Assembly: GCA_004297935.1 (NCBI GenBank)
Contig: SCRE01000020.1
Coordinates: 62,001 to 126,000, forward strand
DNA length: 64,000 nucleotides
Direction: 5' to 3'
From: Microbacteriaceae bacterium
GTDB taxonomy: Bacteria; Actinomycetota; Actinomycetes; Actinomycetales; Microbacteriaceae
The notes beneath the pieces were generated by a model that worked only from the letters and a program-made list of their open reading frames with translations, had not been told where the DNA came from and did no database searches. How positions within the stretch are numbered: position 1 is the first letter of the stretch; each line of letters begins with the position of its first letter. Positions 16,775-25,659 of this stretch are shown here, in pieces. Made by a program: the position numbers and the translations under genes.

Positions 16775-18087
16775 TCGATCTCGTGGTCTCTGACGCTCAG
16801 CTCATCGACCGAGACGATCCGGTGGACATCCATGTCGATGCCGGTCGATTCGTGGCGATCGTGCCGGCATCCGAAGATCTGCCAGACGCGAAGCAGGTCA
16901 TCCGGGCCGGGGGTGCACTGGTGAACGCGCCGTATGTCGAGCCGCACGTGCATCTGGACGCCACACTCACGGCCGGGGAACCGCGCTGGAATGAAAGCGG
17001 CACCCTCTGGGAGGGTATCGCGTGCTGGGCAGAGCGCAAGCCGACGCTCAGCCGCGATGATGTCGTCTCGCGCGCGGAAGAGGTGCTCCGCTGGTATGCG
17101 GCGAACGGCACGCTGCACGTGCGCAGCCACGTCGACGTGACCGATCCCGGTCTCGTCGCATTGGATGCCCTGCTCGAGGTGCGCGACCGAGTCAAGGATG
17201 TCATCGGCCTGCAGTTGGTCGCTTTTCCGCAGGAAGGCATCAACTCCTTCCCCGGCGGCGCGGAACTCATGGAAGAAGCGGCGCGGCGTGGCGTGGATGT
17301 GATCGGCGCCATCCCGCATTTCGAGGACACGCGCGAAGATGGTGTCGCCTCGATCGACACGGCGATGGAGATTGCCGAGCGTCATGGGCTTCGTGTCGAC
17401 GCGCACTGCGACGAGATCGATGACGAGCAGTCCCGATTCATCGAGGTGCTGGCGACCAGAGCGCAGCGCAGTGGGCTTCGCGATCGGGTGACCGCGAGCC
17501 ATACGACCGCGATGGGCTCGTACAGCGCCGCGTACAGCTACAAACTGCATCGGATCATCGCGCGCTCGGGTATCAACCTCGTGTGCAATCCCGTGGTGAA
17601 CCTCCACTTGCAGGGCCGCTTCGATGCCTACCCGAAGCGGCGCGGACTGACCCAGGTGAAGGAACTGCTGGCAGCCGGCGTGAATGTCGCCTTCGGCAAC
17701 GACGACATCATGGATCCGTGGTTTCCGATGGGCACGGGGAACGCCGTTTTGGTGGCATACGTCGGCGCCGTCGCAACCCAGTTGACGTCGCCAGCTGAGA
17801 TTGCAGAATGCTTCCGGATGATCACCGAACGGCCGGCAGCCGTGCTCGGTCTGGCAGATGAGTACGGCATAGCGGTCGGTCGGCCGGCGAGCTTCGTCAT
17901 CCTTCCAGCGGCGGATCCGTTCGACGTCATCCGCCGGCAGGTGCGCCCAACGCACGTGGTCTCCCACGGAAGAGTGATCGCGTCCGCGCCGGAGGCGACA
18001 TCCAGGCTGACGTGGCCGGGCCGCGAACCCGAGACGATCGACTTCGTACGGGAGCGCGATCGTTCGCGCTCAAGACTCCATCAATAG
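16771..18087 (+). CDS. codA: Cytosine deaminase-like amidohydrolase
   Basis: A 438-residue amidohydrolase that aligns from memory along most of its length with E. coli CodA: PHVHLDATLTAGEPRWNESG, HVRSHVDV, HCDEIDDEQSRF, ASHTTAM, HLQGRFDAYPKRRG. The metal ligands (His-x-His, the HCDE His, the SHTT His and the Asp of NDDIMDP) are present. CodA has His before the metal Asp (GHDD) where this protein has Asn (GNDD), which may shift substrate preference. CodA deaminates cytosine, isoguanine and some related rings. The ATG overlaps the ureohydrolase stop by four bases. The gene ends the operon and converges with the restriction cassette only four bases away. Cytosine itself would not require the two hydrolases upstream, so another cyclic amidine substrate is possible. 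Confidence 0.9.
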   Translation: MIDLVVSDAQLIDRDDPVDIHVDAGRFVAIVPASEDLPDAKQVIRAGGALVNAPYVEPHVHLDATLTAGEPRWNESGTLWEGIACWAERKPTLSRDDVVSRAEEVLRWYAANGTLHVRSHVDVTDPGLVALDALLEVRDRVKDVIGLQLVAFPQEGINSFPGGAELMEEAARRGVDVIGAIPHFEDTREDGVASIDTAMEIAERHGLRVDAHCDEIDDEQSRFIEVLATRAQRSGLRDRVTASHTTAMGSYSAAYSYKLHRIIARSGINLVCNPVVNLHLQGRFDAYPKRRGLTQVKELLAAGVNVAFGNDDIMDPWFPMGTGNAVLVAYVGAVATQLTSPAEIAECFRMITERPAAVLGLADEYGIAVGRPASFVILPAADPFDVIRRQVRPTHVVSHGRVIASAPEATSRLTWPGREPETIDFVRERDRSRSRLHQ

Positions 18088-18091
18088 CGGG

Positions 18092-20635
18092 TCAAACCGG
18101 TTCTTCCACCGCGACCACGGTGTCGTACAGGCCGTAGTGCCGAAGCTCTTGGTGGGAGTCGATGCCTGTGTACGACAGGGAGGCGTCCTCGTAACGACGG
18201 AACGCGAAGACGGCCTGATTCATGTGACCGGCGTTGAAGACGCCGAGCGAGACGAGCAGGTTGAAGTCCTCAACGGTGAGACCTGTCACCGCCTGGAAGA
18301 GTTCGGGCTCGATCTTCGTGATGACGTCGTAGAGCGTCCTCTCACGGAAGTCGGTGAGGTACATGAACGCCGGGATGCGGGTGGCGAACTTGATCAGCTT
18401 CTCCTGGATCTTCTTGCGGTTGCTCTTGTACTCCTTCTCCTCGGCAGTGAGCTCCTTCTTCTCGTGCGGGGTGAGGTCGTCGCCCTTTTCTTTCTTGGTC
18501 TTGCCGACGGACTCGCTCTTGTTCACGACGGTCTCGAAGATGCCGGACCCCAGCGCCCGGAAGCCCTCGATCTTCATGACCGCCGTCTTTGCGGCCTCGT
18601 CGGACATGATCTTCGTGAGCGTCAGGTTGTCGACGTTGACGAGCACCGCGGACTCCCATTTGCGCGCCAGGAGCGTGGCGGACGTGCCGGACATCGCGAT
18701 GTCCAGGATGCCGCCGGCGTCGACCTGCGTCATGTTGGAGCCGTCGTAAGCGAGCACGGGCAGGAAATTGACCAGCTCCTCGACGGCGTGCTCAGGGTTC
18801 GGCTCCTCGGGAGCGAGTCCGGTGCCGTATTCGCTGATCTGGCGCAGCGCACGGGTGGGCGCGAAGTCGAACACGAAACAGACGGGCTTGAGGATCGCCT
18901 CCTCGTTCGGGTCGTCGCCGTTCGGGTTGCGGATCGCCCATGGCGATTGCACGCGAAAAGCGGCCTGAAAGTATGTCTCCGGTGCCTGCAGGTTGCGGAG
19001 CATCAGGATCGACGACCATTGCGGCACGGTCACCCCGGTCGTGAGCTTGCCGACCGTCAGTGTGATGGTCTTCGTGTCGAAGCCGCTGCCGATCGCCTCG
19101 CGCACCGGTGGCAGTGCGTCGAGACCAACACCGACACCGGGCGCCGACACATTCACCACCCGGTAATCGTGCCAGAACGCGTTCTGGGGTTTGGCGAGCA
19201 GATTAGCCATGGCGGCGCAGGAGGCGGTTCGTGGCAGCATCCAGATGGAGTGCTGCAGGTACGGCAGCAGCCGAGTGTCGGAGTACGGGAAGGGCGGCCG
19301 GGTCCCGACCTTGAGTGCGTCCACCTGTGTCGGCAGGTACGAGCCACGGATGATGTCGAGCCACTTCTGCACATCATCCCTATGCACGAAGACCGCATCG
19401 GCACCCACTCCCTTCGCCTCGAAGAATGCGTTGAGGTCGAACTCATCGAACTCGCCCTGGTGCGCGATCGCGACAAGTTCGTCGGGCATCTGGTAGGTGA
19501 GCAGTCGCATCTCCGGGAGCGCGGCGTACGGATTCGGTTCTGACGGATACTGTGCCGCGAACTCGGACTTCGCGCGCTGCTCGTCGGTGTATGTCCAGTT
19601 GAAGATCTGCTCCTCGATGAAGCGTCCGGCGGCGAGCGCCTTGAACGGTGTGCCGGAGAGGTAGAGGTAGGCGCCGGCCCTGATCGGAACGAACGCATCC
19701 TCGTCGCTGCGGCGTTCCTCGAGCTCCTCGGCGAAGGTCTCCAGGTCTTTGCCGAACTCTTGCTCGGTCGCCTTCTTCTGAGCCTTCTCGTCCTCGCCCT
19801 CGAACAGCTCTTTCGCCGCGTCGCGCCACGCACCGAAGTGGTACTCGTCGAACACGACGAGATCCCACATCAGCTCGGTAAGCCAAGCGTGCTTCGCCTT
19901 GAAATTGCCTGCGGCGTCGCGCCCCATGAGGTCTTGGAACGAACCGAAGAAGACGAGCGGTTCATCGGCGTCGATGGCTGTCGGGTCGCCTCCGGTGGTT
20001 CGGGAGAGATACTGCCACCCGTCGAAGTCCACGTGGGACTCCAGATCCGTGCGCCAGGAATCCTCGACCGCCGGCTTGAAGGTGACGACGAGCACGCGCC
20101 TCGCGCCGAGCTTCTTCGCCAGCTGATATGCGGTGAAGGTCTTGCCGAAACGCATCTTCGCGTTCCAGAGGAACTCCGGGGCTGCGTCGTCGTCTTCTTC
20201 CCAGATCGACTGGTAGTAGTCGTAGGTCTTGTCAACGGCGGCCTGCTGTTCGGTCCGCATACAAAAGCTCTCGTGGTGCGTGCCGGAGTACGTCTTGCCC
20301 ACGCGCAGTTCGGCGATGGCGACGCGGACATCCTCAACGGAACAGCGCATCCACTCGAGCATCGGATTGGCGAACTTCTTCAGCTTGAGTCGGTCGCGCA
20401 CGTCGAAGTCGCGGAACACACTTCCGTCGGGACGATCCGCAGGCTCGTCGAGCACGATCTCGTAGTTTTCGATCGCGGCTGTCCTGAGTTGCTGCGCGAC
20501 GCGCGTCCTGACGTCTTGCGTCGTCTGGCCGATCTTGAGGAGCCCCGCGTGCGCGTCGTCAGCGATCGAGTAGGCGTAGATGTGCAGGCGCGACTCGGGC
20601 TTCTCTGGAAGGAGGGTTTCGCTGGGTCTAGGCAT
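18092..20635 (-). CDS. Restriction-type SF2 helicase with N-terminal T5orf172/GIY-YIG-like domain
   Basis: An 847-residue protein. Residues about 15-70 (HIYAYSIADDAHAGLLKIGQ, then TTQDVRTRVAQQL) match the T5orf172 branch of the GIY-YIG nuclease superfamily. From about residue 150 comes a helicase core: Walker-type AKMRFGKTFTAYQLAKKL, VVFDEYHFGAWRD as the DExH box, YLSGTPFKAL as motif III, and TVGKLTTGVTVPQWS with FQAAFRVQSPW as motifs V/VI. A Lys/Glu-rich linker (VGKTKKEKGDDLTPHEKKEL) separates the C-terminal domain. This build suits an ATP-driven DNA translocase with an attached nuclease. The ATG at 20633-20635 overlaps the methyltransferase gene by eight bases, so it is translated with it. 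It belongs to a restriction or phage-defence cassette; the nuclease assignment of the small domain is the least certain part. Confidence 0.82.
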   Translation of the reverse strand: MPRPSETLLPEKPESRLHIYAYSIADDAHAGLLKIGQTTQDVRTRVAQQLRTAAIENYEIVLDEPADRPDGSVFRDFDVRDRLKLKKFANPMLEWMRCSVEDVRVAIAELRVGKTYSGTHHESFCMRTEQQAAVDKTYDYYQSIWEEDDDAAPEFLWNAKMRFGKTFTAYQLAKKLGARRVLVVTFKPAVEDSWRTDLESHVDFDGWQYLSRTTGGDPTAIDADEPLVFFGSFQDLMGRDAAGNFKAKHAWLTELMWDLVVFDEYHFGAWRDAAKELFEGEDEKAQKKATEQEFGKDLETFAEELEERRSDEDAFVPIRAGAYLYLSGTPFKALAAGRFIEEQIFNWTYTDEQRAKSEFAAQYPSEPNPYAALPEMRLLTYQMPDELVAIAHQGEFDEFDLNAFFEAKGVGADAVFVHRDDVQKWLDIIRGSYLPTQVDALKVGTRPPFPYSDTRLLPYLQHSIWMLPRTASCAAMANLLAKPQNAFWHDYRVVNVSAPGVGVGLDALPPVREAIGSGFDTKTITLTVGKLTTGVTVPQWSSILMLRNLQAPETYFQAAFRVQSPWAIRNPNGDDPNEEAILKPVCFVFDFAPTRALRQISEYGTGLAPEEPNPEHAVEELVNFLPVLAYDGSNMTQVDAGGILDIAMSGTSATLLARKWESAVLVNVDNLTLTKIMSDEAAKTAVMKIEGFRALGSGIFETVVNKSESVGKTKKEKGDDLTPHEKKELTAEEKEYKSNRKKIQEKLIKFATRIPAFMYLTDFRERTLYDVITKIEPELFQAVTGLTVEDFNLLVSLGVFNAGHMNQAVFAFRRYEDASLSYTGIDSHQELRHYGLYDTVVAVEEPV

Positions 20636-22328
20636 CGCCCAACTCCATCGGCCGAACCATGCTCTCGATGAAGGCGATTTCCGCCTCCGTGATGCCGTAC
20701 TTCGAGTAAAGCTCTTCGTCGGACCACGGTTTCGAGAAATCTTGCGTCGGCACAAACGTGTATTGGTCCCGCGTGGTTGATTGCGACGGCTTATGAAGGA
20801 GCACCAAGAAGCGCAGCAGTCGCGTCGCTATGTAAGAGACCACGTTCTCAGTCTCTTGCCTCGACCCGAACGGGCCGATGTAGACGTACGTTTCGGAACT
20901 GACCTCACCTGGCTTCCCCACAAAAGGCTTCGACAGGATTGGATGAGGAAACGCATCGCTGCCGCTCCCCGCGCGAGCGATGAATACCTTCCATTTGTCG
21001 ATCGCCGACTTTCCCGCCGTGATATCTGCGCGGCTCACGTAGCTGACTCCACCGTTGCGATAGAGAAGCAGGTCCCCTTGGTGGAACGAGGCATGGCCCC
21101 GGAAAGTGGTGTCGAACCCGAAAGGTCGCCGCGGGCTGACCAAGTTCTTGAACCGGCTCTGCTCCGAAATCGAGAACGTGACATGTTCCGGTGGAACACC
21201 CGACTCCAAAGCAAAAATCTTTCGCAGGATGGAGACACCGAGGTTGTACCGGATGAACACGTCGGCGCCGGGCTCACGAAGCGGGCGGACTTCCCGAGAA
21301 ACGAGCTGGCCCTTGTCATGAGTCGAGACTTCGACGTCGCCGGGATGGTCGCGATCCCAAAGCCAATAGGAAACACCACCCTTGATTTGGGTCCCGGGGA
21401 AGACGTCGTTCGAATCCGGATAGTCAACGAGCAGTCGGATACGACCATCATTGAGCATCCGCTCGCGGAAATCATCAAGCCCTTTCCCACCGGACATCCA
21501 TCGAGACGGGGTCACGACGCCCAGATATCGAGGTTCAAGAGCCTTCGCCTGATCAATGAAGTACTGGTATATCGGAGCTGCACTGATGCCGAACCCGCCA
21601 TCACTCAGTTGGTACGGCGGGTTACCGATGATGACGTCGAACTGCATGTCTGCTCCGAACAGCTCGGTGATCCGAGCCTTGATATCGTCTGTGTGGATGA
21701 AGGCGTAAGCGTGGGTCTCCAGCGCGGAGTCGCGGTCGTACTCCGCCTCTGCGGCACCGCAGAAGCGGCATTTGCCGGTGTTGGGAATGTCGATGAACTG
21801 TTCATCGCCCGTCAGCGGGGCGACTCGACGCTCTCGTTTTCGGCCCGCCCACGTGTGCTCTACTTGCTCAAACCAGATGTTTCCGTCCTCTGTGGTGAAC
21901 GAGCGCGCAATCGAGTGCTCGCCCATGGCGTTCTTCGAGCAGTAGACGCTGCGCCGGGCGAGCAGAGCGGTGAGCCGCGTGATACCGATGCCGTAGACCT
22001 GTTTGGTCAGAATGTGATCGACACGATCGGCCAGGTCCGGAATGGCATCCGCCAACCCAATGGTCAGGCGCGAGACGATCTCGCGGAGGAAGACGCCCGA
22101 CTTCGTGAACGGATCGAGGAACGTCACGTTCGGATCGGCCCAGATGCTCGCGCCATCGTTCGCTTCAGCCCACGCGACCTCGAGCGTGTCCAGCATCTGG
22201 TTGGCAAGCTCGGGAGGGGTGAACACCTCGTCGTTCGAGAGGTTCGCGATGCACGTTAGGACATCGGGATTGTGGCCGCGCAGCGCGAAGGATGCCTTGC
22301 CCTCGGCATAAATCACCGGGGTGCTCAT
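20628..22328 (-). CDS. Adenine-specific DNA methyltransferase (Eco57I-like, NPPY)
   Basis: A 566-residue N6-adenine methyltransferase. NDEVFTPPELANQMLD is the usual N-terminal box, LDPFTKSGVFLREIV is a variant SAM-binding motif I, and VIIGNPPYQLSDGG is the catalytic motif IV. A cysteine pair (CRFCGAA) with surrounding basic residues could bind zinc or DNA. The C-terminal third (residues about 330-560) is the target-recognition region of Eco57I/TaqI-like enzymes. The ATG overlaps the upstream gene by four bases (ATGA). It probably methylates the sequence that the helicase/nuclease protein restricts. Motif I lacks the usual ACGSG, while the small upstream protein has a perfect one, so the two may work as a heteromer; that is inference. 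Confidence 0.86.
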   Translation of the reverse strand: MSTPVIYAEGKASFALRGHNPDVLTCIANLSNDEVFTPPELANQMLDTLEVAWAEANDGASIWADPNVTFLDPFTKSGVFLREIVSRLTIGLADAIPDLADRVDHILTKQVYGIGITRLTALLARRSVYCSKNAMGEHSIARSFTTEDGNIWFEQVEHTWAGRKRERRVAPLTGDEQFIDIPNTGKCRFCGAAEAEYDRDSALETHAYAFIHTDDIKARITELFGADMQFDVIIGNPPYQLSDGGFGISAAPIYQYFIDQAKALEPRYLGVVTPSRWMSGGKGLDDFRERMLNDGRIRLLVDYPDSNDVFPGTQIKGGVSYWLWDRDHPGDVEVSTHDKGQLVSREVRPLREPGADVFIRYNLGVSILRKIFALESGVPPEHVTFSISEQSRFKNLVSPRRPFGFDTTFRGHASFHQGDLLLYRNGGVSYVSRADITAGKSAIDKWKVFIARAGSGSDAFPHPILSKPFVGKPGEVSSETYVYIGPFGSRQETENVVSYIATRLLRFLVLLHKPSQSTTRDQYTFVPTQDFSKPWSDEELYSKYGITEAEIAFIESMVRPMELGDA

Positions 22329-22966
22329 GCTGCGATGTCCTGCACGGTCAGCGGCTGGTAGGTCCGCACCGGTGTGAAGATCTCGTGTTCCTCGAAGGCG
22401 TCGAACAGTGTCCCTTGAACGGATGCGCGTTGCGTGAGGTTGTCGTAGCGGAAGTCGCGCCGCTGATACCTGCCACGCCCGAGGTAGCCCCACTCCGGGA
22501 AGGTGATCGGATCGCCGTCCGACGTTGTCATCTTCAGTGCGTCGCCTTGCACGACGTTCACCGCGAGCACGGCGGCGGCCGCGCGTGACCAGACATCGTC
22601 AGCATCCACGTGCAGGAACCGCACGAAGACCTGCCGCAGGTTCTCCCGGCATTCCGCGGCATTGTCGGCCAGCAGTTCGATGCCGTAGACGCACATCAGC
22701 GCGAAGAGCGCATAGTGCCGCTTCTCGAACTCGCTCCGACCGTGCCGCCTCCGCACCGCGGCGAGCTTGCGCTCGAGGATCGGGACCAGGAAGTTACCCG
22801 ATCCGCAGGCCGGCTCGAGGAAGCGGGAGTCGATCCGCTCCGTTTCGGATCTAATGAGGTCGAGCATGTCCTCGACCAGCCACTCCGGTGTGAAGACCTC
22901 ACCGTGATCGACGACGCGCTGGCGCGACCTGACCAGTCCGCCGGTATGCGAAATCTTTGTCGACAT
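22325..22966 (-). CDS. Methyltransferase-like protein with SAM motif but no NPPY
   Basis: A 213-residue protein with VFTPEWLVEDMLDLI and the textbook N6-methyltransferase motif I EPACGSGNFLVPILERK, then YGIELLADNAAECRENL (motif II) and VVQGDALKM (motif III). It ends soon afterwards without an NPPY or equivalent catalytic motif. It therefore looks like the SAM-binding half of an adenine methyltransferase, either a scaffold or an inactive partner. It is the first gene of the leftward cassette, coupled by ATGA to the NPPY methyltransferase. The ATG at 22966 has a weak ribosome site, so a short or leaderless transcript is possible. There is no sign of a frameshift that would fuse it to the next gene. 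Confidence 0.8.
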   Translation of the reverse strand: MSTKISHTGGLVRSRQRVVDHGEVFTPEWLVEDMLDLIRSETERIDSRFLEPACGSGNFLVPILERKLAAVRRRHGRSEFEKRHYALFALMCVYGIELLADNAAECRENLRQVFVRFLHVDADDVWSRAAAAVLAVNVVQGDALKMTTSDGDPITFPEWGYLGRGRYQRRDFRYDNLTQRASVQGTLFDAFEEHEIFTPVRTYQPLTVQDIAA

Positions 22967-23037
22967 ATCACTGAGAGTACAAGTACCCGGTGACAATTGC
23001 CCTGGCACGTGCGCCCGGATGCCGTGAGGGTGGATGA
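22967..23037. promoter_or_regulatory. Divergent control region of the restriction cassette
   Basis: Only 71 bases separate the methyltransferase operon from the divergent XRE gene. They contain GTACCAAGTAC (22977-22987) and the palindrome GCACGTGC (23006-23013), candidate operator elements for a controller protein acting on both transcripts. No clear -10/-35 pair could be assigned. Confidence 0.35.
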
Positions 23038-23316
23038 ATGCCCCGAGTCGCGTCCGATGCTGCCGCCCACATCGGCAGGCGCATCGCCGATCGTCGGCAG
23101 AGCCTCGGCATGACTCAGGACGAGGTCGCGGTGATCAGCGGGATCGATTCGTCGAACGTGCGCGCCTACGAAAGCGGCCGTGCGATGCCGAGCATCCAGT
23201 CGCTTGTCCGGATTGCGATAGCGCTCGACGTCGAACCCGGTGAACTCTTGCGGGGCCTCACGCTGGAACTCTTCAGCGCCCCGACCCAGGGCGGCCGCCG
23301 CGGGCAGGCGAGTTGA
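23038..23316 (+). CDS. Small XRE regulator, controller-protein-like
   Basis: A 92-residue protein that is almost entirely a lambda-repressor-type helix-turn-helix: IGRRIADRRQSLGMTQDEVA, ISGIDSSNVRAYESGRAMPS, LVRIAIALDVEPGELLRGL. GAGGGTGG before the ATG is a good ribosome site. Size, fold and its position divergent from a methyltransferase/restriction operon resemble C-proteins, which delay or balance restriction gene expression. It could also be an ordinary repressor. No toxin partner is adjacent. Downstream, 195 bases before the GlxA-type gene hold nothing recognisable. Confidence 0.82.
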   Translation: MPRVASDAAAHIGRRIADRRQSLGMTQDEVAVISGIDSSNVRAYESGRAMPSIQSLVRIAIALDVEPGELLRGLTLELFSAPTQGGRRGQAS

Positions 23317-23511
23317 GTCGCAGGAGTGCTCTCCGAGCGCGCACGCACGCGGTTCCGCCAGACCGCCTCCTCCTAGGCGTATGAACTCAAGGCGCAAGTC
23401 ATAACAGATGAGACGTGTGTTATGACTTGCCGAGGTGCATTCGCAGCGTCGACCTGTCGCGCGGACCTGTGTGCCGGCCGACCCCGCAAAGTCTCCGCGT
23501 ACGCTGATCCC

Positions 23512-24480
23512 GTGGCAACCTCCCGCCTGAATCGCGTCGCCGTCCTCGTGCTCGAAGGGGCGAAACCGCTCGATGTCGGCATCCCCGCACAGGTGTTCAG
23601 CACCCGTGCGAGCATGCCGTATGAGGTGCGCGTGTGCGGCGCGACGCCCGGCCTCGTGACCGGCGGTGACGGCCTGTCGTATCACGTCGCGCATGGCCTC
23701 GAGGCACTTGCCTGGGCCGACATCGTGTTCATTCCGGGTTACCGGTTCCCGGGCCGCGATGACCCGCCACAGCCTGTTCTTGACGCGCTCATCGTGGCGC
23801 ACAGTCGAGGCGCACGCCTCGCCGCCATCTCGACGGGCGCGTTCGCACTCGCCGCAACAGGGTTGCTCGACGGCAAGCGGGCCACGACGCACTGGCACTA
23901 CACGCAGGCGCTTTCCGCGAAGCATCCGCTCGTGCGGGTCGACGAGAATGTGCTGTTCGTCGACGAGGGCAGCGTGCTGACCTCAGCCGGGGCGGCATCC
24001 GGAATCGATCTGTGCCTGCACATTCTGCGCGGCGATCTCGGGGTCGCCGCCTCGAATCACGCAGCCAGACGGCTGGTGGCTGCCCCGTACCGCAGTGGTG
24101 GCCAGGCCCAGTACGTGCCCCGAAGCGTGCCGGAGCCGCTCGGTGAGCGATTCGCCGAGACACGGGAGTGGGCGCTGCACCAGCTCGGCGAGCCCCTCAC
24201 TCTCGCCGCGCTCGCCCGTCATGCAGCGGTGTCGCCGCGCACATTCTCACGACGCTTCGTCGAAGACACCGGCTACACCCCGATGGAGTGGGTGATGCGC
24301 GCCCGCATCGATGTCGCCCGCGAGCTACTCGAGCGGTCGGAGCGCAGCGTCGAGCAGATCGCAGCCGAGGTCGGGCTCGGCACCGGGGCGAACCTGCGGA
24401 TGCATTTCCAGCGCATCCTCGGCACCTCGCCAAGCGACTATCGGCACACCTTCGCCGCGCGTGCACCCCGGCGCGACTGA
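23512..24480 (+). CDS. GlxA-family regulator (DJ-1/PfpI domain plus AraC helix-turn-helix)
   Basis: A 322-residue transcription factor. Residues 5-170 form a class I amidotransferase-like DJ-1/PfpI fold (VAVLVLEGAKPLDVGIPAQV, LAAISTGAFALAATGLLDG, SAGAASGIDLCLHIL). The nucleophile-position Cys of active family enzymes is replaced (ISTGAFAL), so it is a sensor rather than an enzyme. Residues about 215-320 hold two AraC-type helix-turn-helices ending EVGLGTGANLRMHFQRILG. The GTG at 23512 gives the family-typical beginning; its ribosome site is weak. It stands alone between the restriction cassette and GAPDH. The target is unknown. The stop region is followed by a small imperfect duplication of CACCCCGGCGCGACTGAGC-like sequence. 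Confidence 0.88.
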   Translation: MATSRLNRVAVLVLEGAKPLDVGIPAQVFSTRASMPYEVRVCGATPGLVTGGDGLSYHVAHGLEALAWADIVFIPGYRFPGRDDPPQPVLDALIVAHSRGARLAAISTGAFALAATGLLDGKRATTHWHYTQALSAKHPLVRVDENVLFVDEGSVLTSAGAASGIDLCLHILRGDLGVAASNHAARRLVAAPYRSGGQAQYVPRSVPEPLGERFAETREWALHQLGEPLTLAALARHAAVSPRTFSRRFVEDTGYTPMEWVMRARIDVARELLERSERSVEQIAAEVGLGTGANLRMHFQRILGTSPSDYRHTFAARAPRRD

Positions 24481-24663
24481 GCAGCCCGGCACGACTGAGC
24501 GTGCACCCCGGCACGGTGAGTTCCCCGCCTGACCTCTGCCGTTGTCGCGGACGACCGCGCGGCCTGGCGCGATCCTTTCGGACTGTGGCGATCACGCCGC
24601 TGTTGCAAGCGGATGCCACAGATCAGGCTGAGGGCGGAGACAGCAGACAAGGACACCCCTGAT

Positions 24664-25659
24664 ATGACTCGCATCGCCATCAACGGATTCGGACGCATCG
24701 GACGTAACGTGCTGCGCGCACTGCTCGAACGCGGCAGCGACCTCGAAGTCGTGGCCGTCAACGACCTGACGGAGCCTTCCACGCTCGCCCGACTGCTCGC
24801 CTACGACAGCACGGGCGGCCGACTCGGCCGCCCGGTCACCGTCGAGGGAGACACTCTGGTCGTCGATGGCCGGCGCGTCCTGGTGCTCGCCGAGCGCGAA
24901 CCGGCGCTGCTGCCGTGGGCTGAGCTCGGAGTCGACGTGGTGCTCGAATCGACCGGCCGCTTCACCGCGGCAGCTGCCGCGCGCGCTCACCTCGAGGCCG
25001 GCGCGAAGAAGGTGCTCGTCAGTGCGCCGTCAGACGGAGCCGACGTCACGATCGCGTTCGGAGTGAATGACGACACCTACGATCCGGCCGCACACACGAT
25101 CATCTCGAACGCGTCGTGCACCACGAACGCGCTTGCACCGCTTGCCCTGGTGCTCGACCAGCTCGCCGGCATCGAGCACGGCTTCATGACGACCATCCAC
25201 GCCTACACACAGGAGCAGAACCTGCAGGATGGCCCGCATCGCGACGCCCGCCGTGCCCGGGCCGCGGCCGTGAACATCGTGCCGACCACGACGGGCGCGG
25301 CCAAGGCGATCGGCCTGGTGCTGCCGAATCTCGACGGCAAACTGTCCGGCGACTCGATCCGCGTTCCTGTTCCGGTCGGGTCGATCGTCGAACTCAACAC
25401 CGTCGTCGCACGCGATGTGACACGCGACGAGGTGCTCGACGCATACCGCAAGGCGGCGGAGGGGCCGCTTGCCGGCATCCTCGAATATTCGGATGACCCG
25501 CTCGTCTCTTCCGACATCACCGGCAATTCCGCGTCTGCGATCTTCGACTCCGCCCTGACCCGCGTCGATGGACGCAACATCAAGGTGGTCGCCTGGTACG
25601 ACAACGAGTGGGGTTTCTCGAACCGCGTGGTCGACACCCTGGAATTGCTCGGCAGCTAA
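24664..25659 (+). CDS. gap: Glyceraldehyde-3-phosphate dehydrogenase, type I
   Basis: A 331-residue glycolytic enzyme that converts glyceraldehyde 3-phosphate to 1,3-bisphosphoglycerate with NAD+. The Rossmann loop INGFGRIGRNVLRAL, the catalytic SNASCTTNALAPL (active-site Cys), the phosphate-site DGPHRDARRARA and NIVPTTTGAAKA, and the C-terminal WYDNEWGFSNRVVDTL are all present. VNDL after the second strand suits NAD rather than NADP. The ATG at 24664 has AAGGA upstream at a rather long spacing. It is monocistronic here, without pgk or tpi beside it, so it may be a second copy of the gene in the genome; that cannot be decided from the window. Confidence 0.95.
   Translation: MTRIAINGFGRIGRNVLRALLERGSDLEVVAVNDLTEPSTLARLLAYDSTGGRLGRPVTVEGDTLVVDGRRVLVLAEREPALLPWAELGVDVVLESTGRFTAAAAARAHLEAGAKKVLVSAPSDGADVTIAFGVNDDTYDPAAHTIISNASCTTNALAPLALVLDQLAGIEHGFMTTIHAYTQEQNLQDGPHRDARRARAAAVNIVPTTTGAAKAIGLVLPNLDGKLSGDSIRVPVPVGSIVELNTVVARDVTRDEVLDAYRKAAEGPLAGILEYSDDPLVSSDITGNSASAIFDSALTRVDGRNIKVVAWYDNEWGFSNRVVDTLELLGS

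Noticed and set aside
16630-17967. Long open frame antisense to the codA-like gene
   Set aside because: It mirrors a strongly conserved CodA sequence on the other strand; such antisense frames are common in GC-rich DNA and the translation resembles no protein family.
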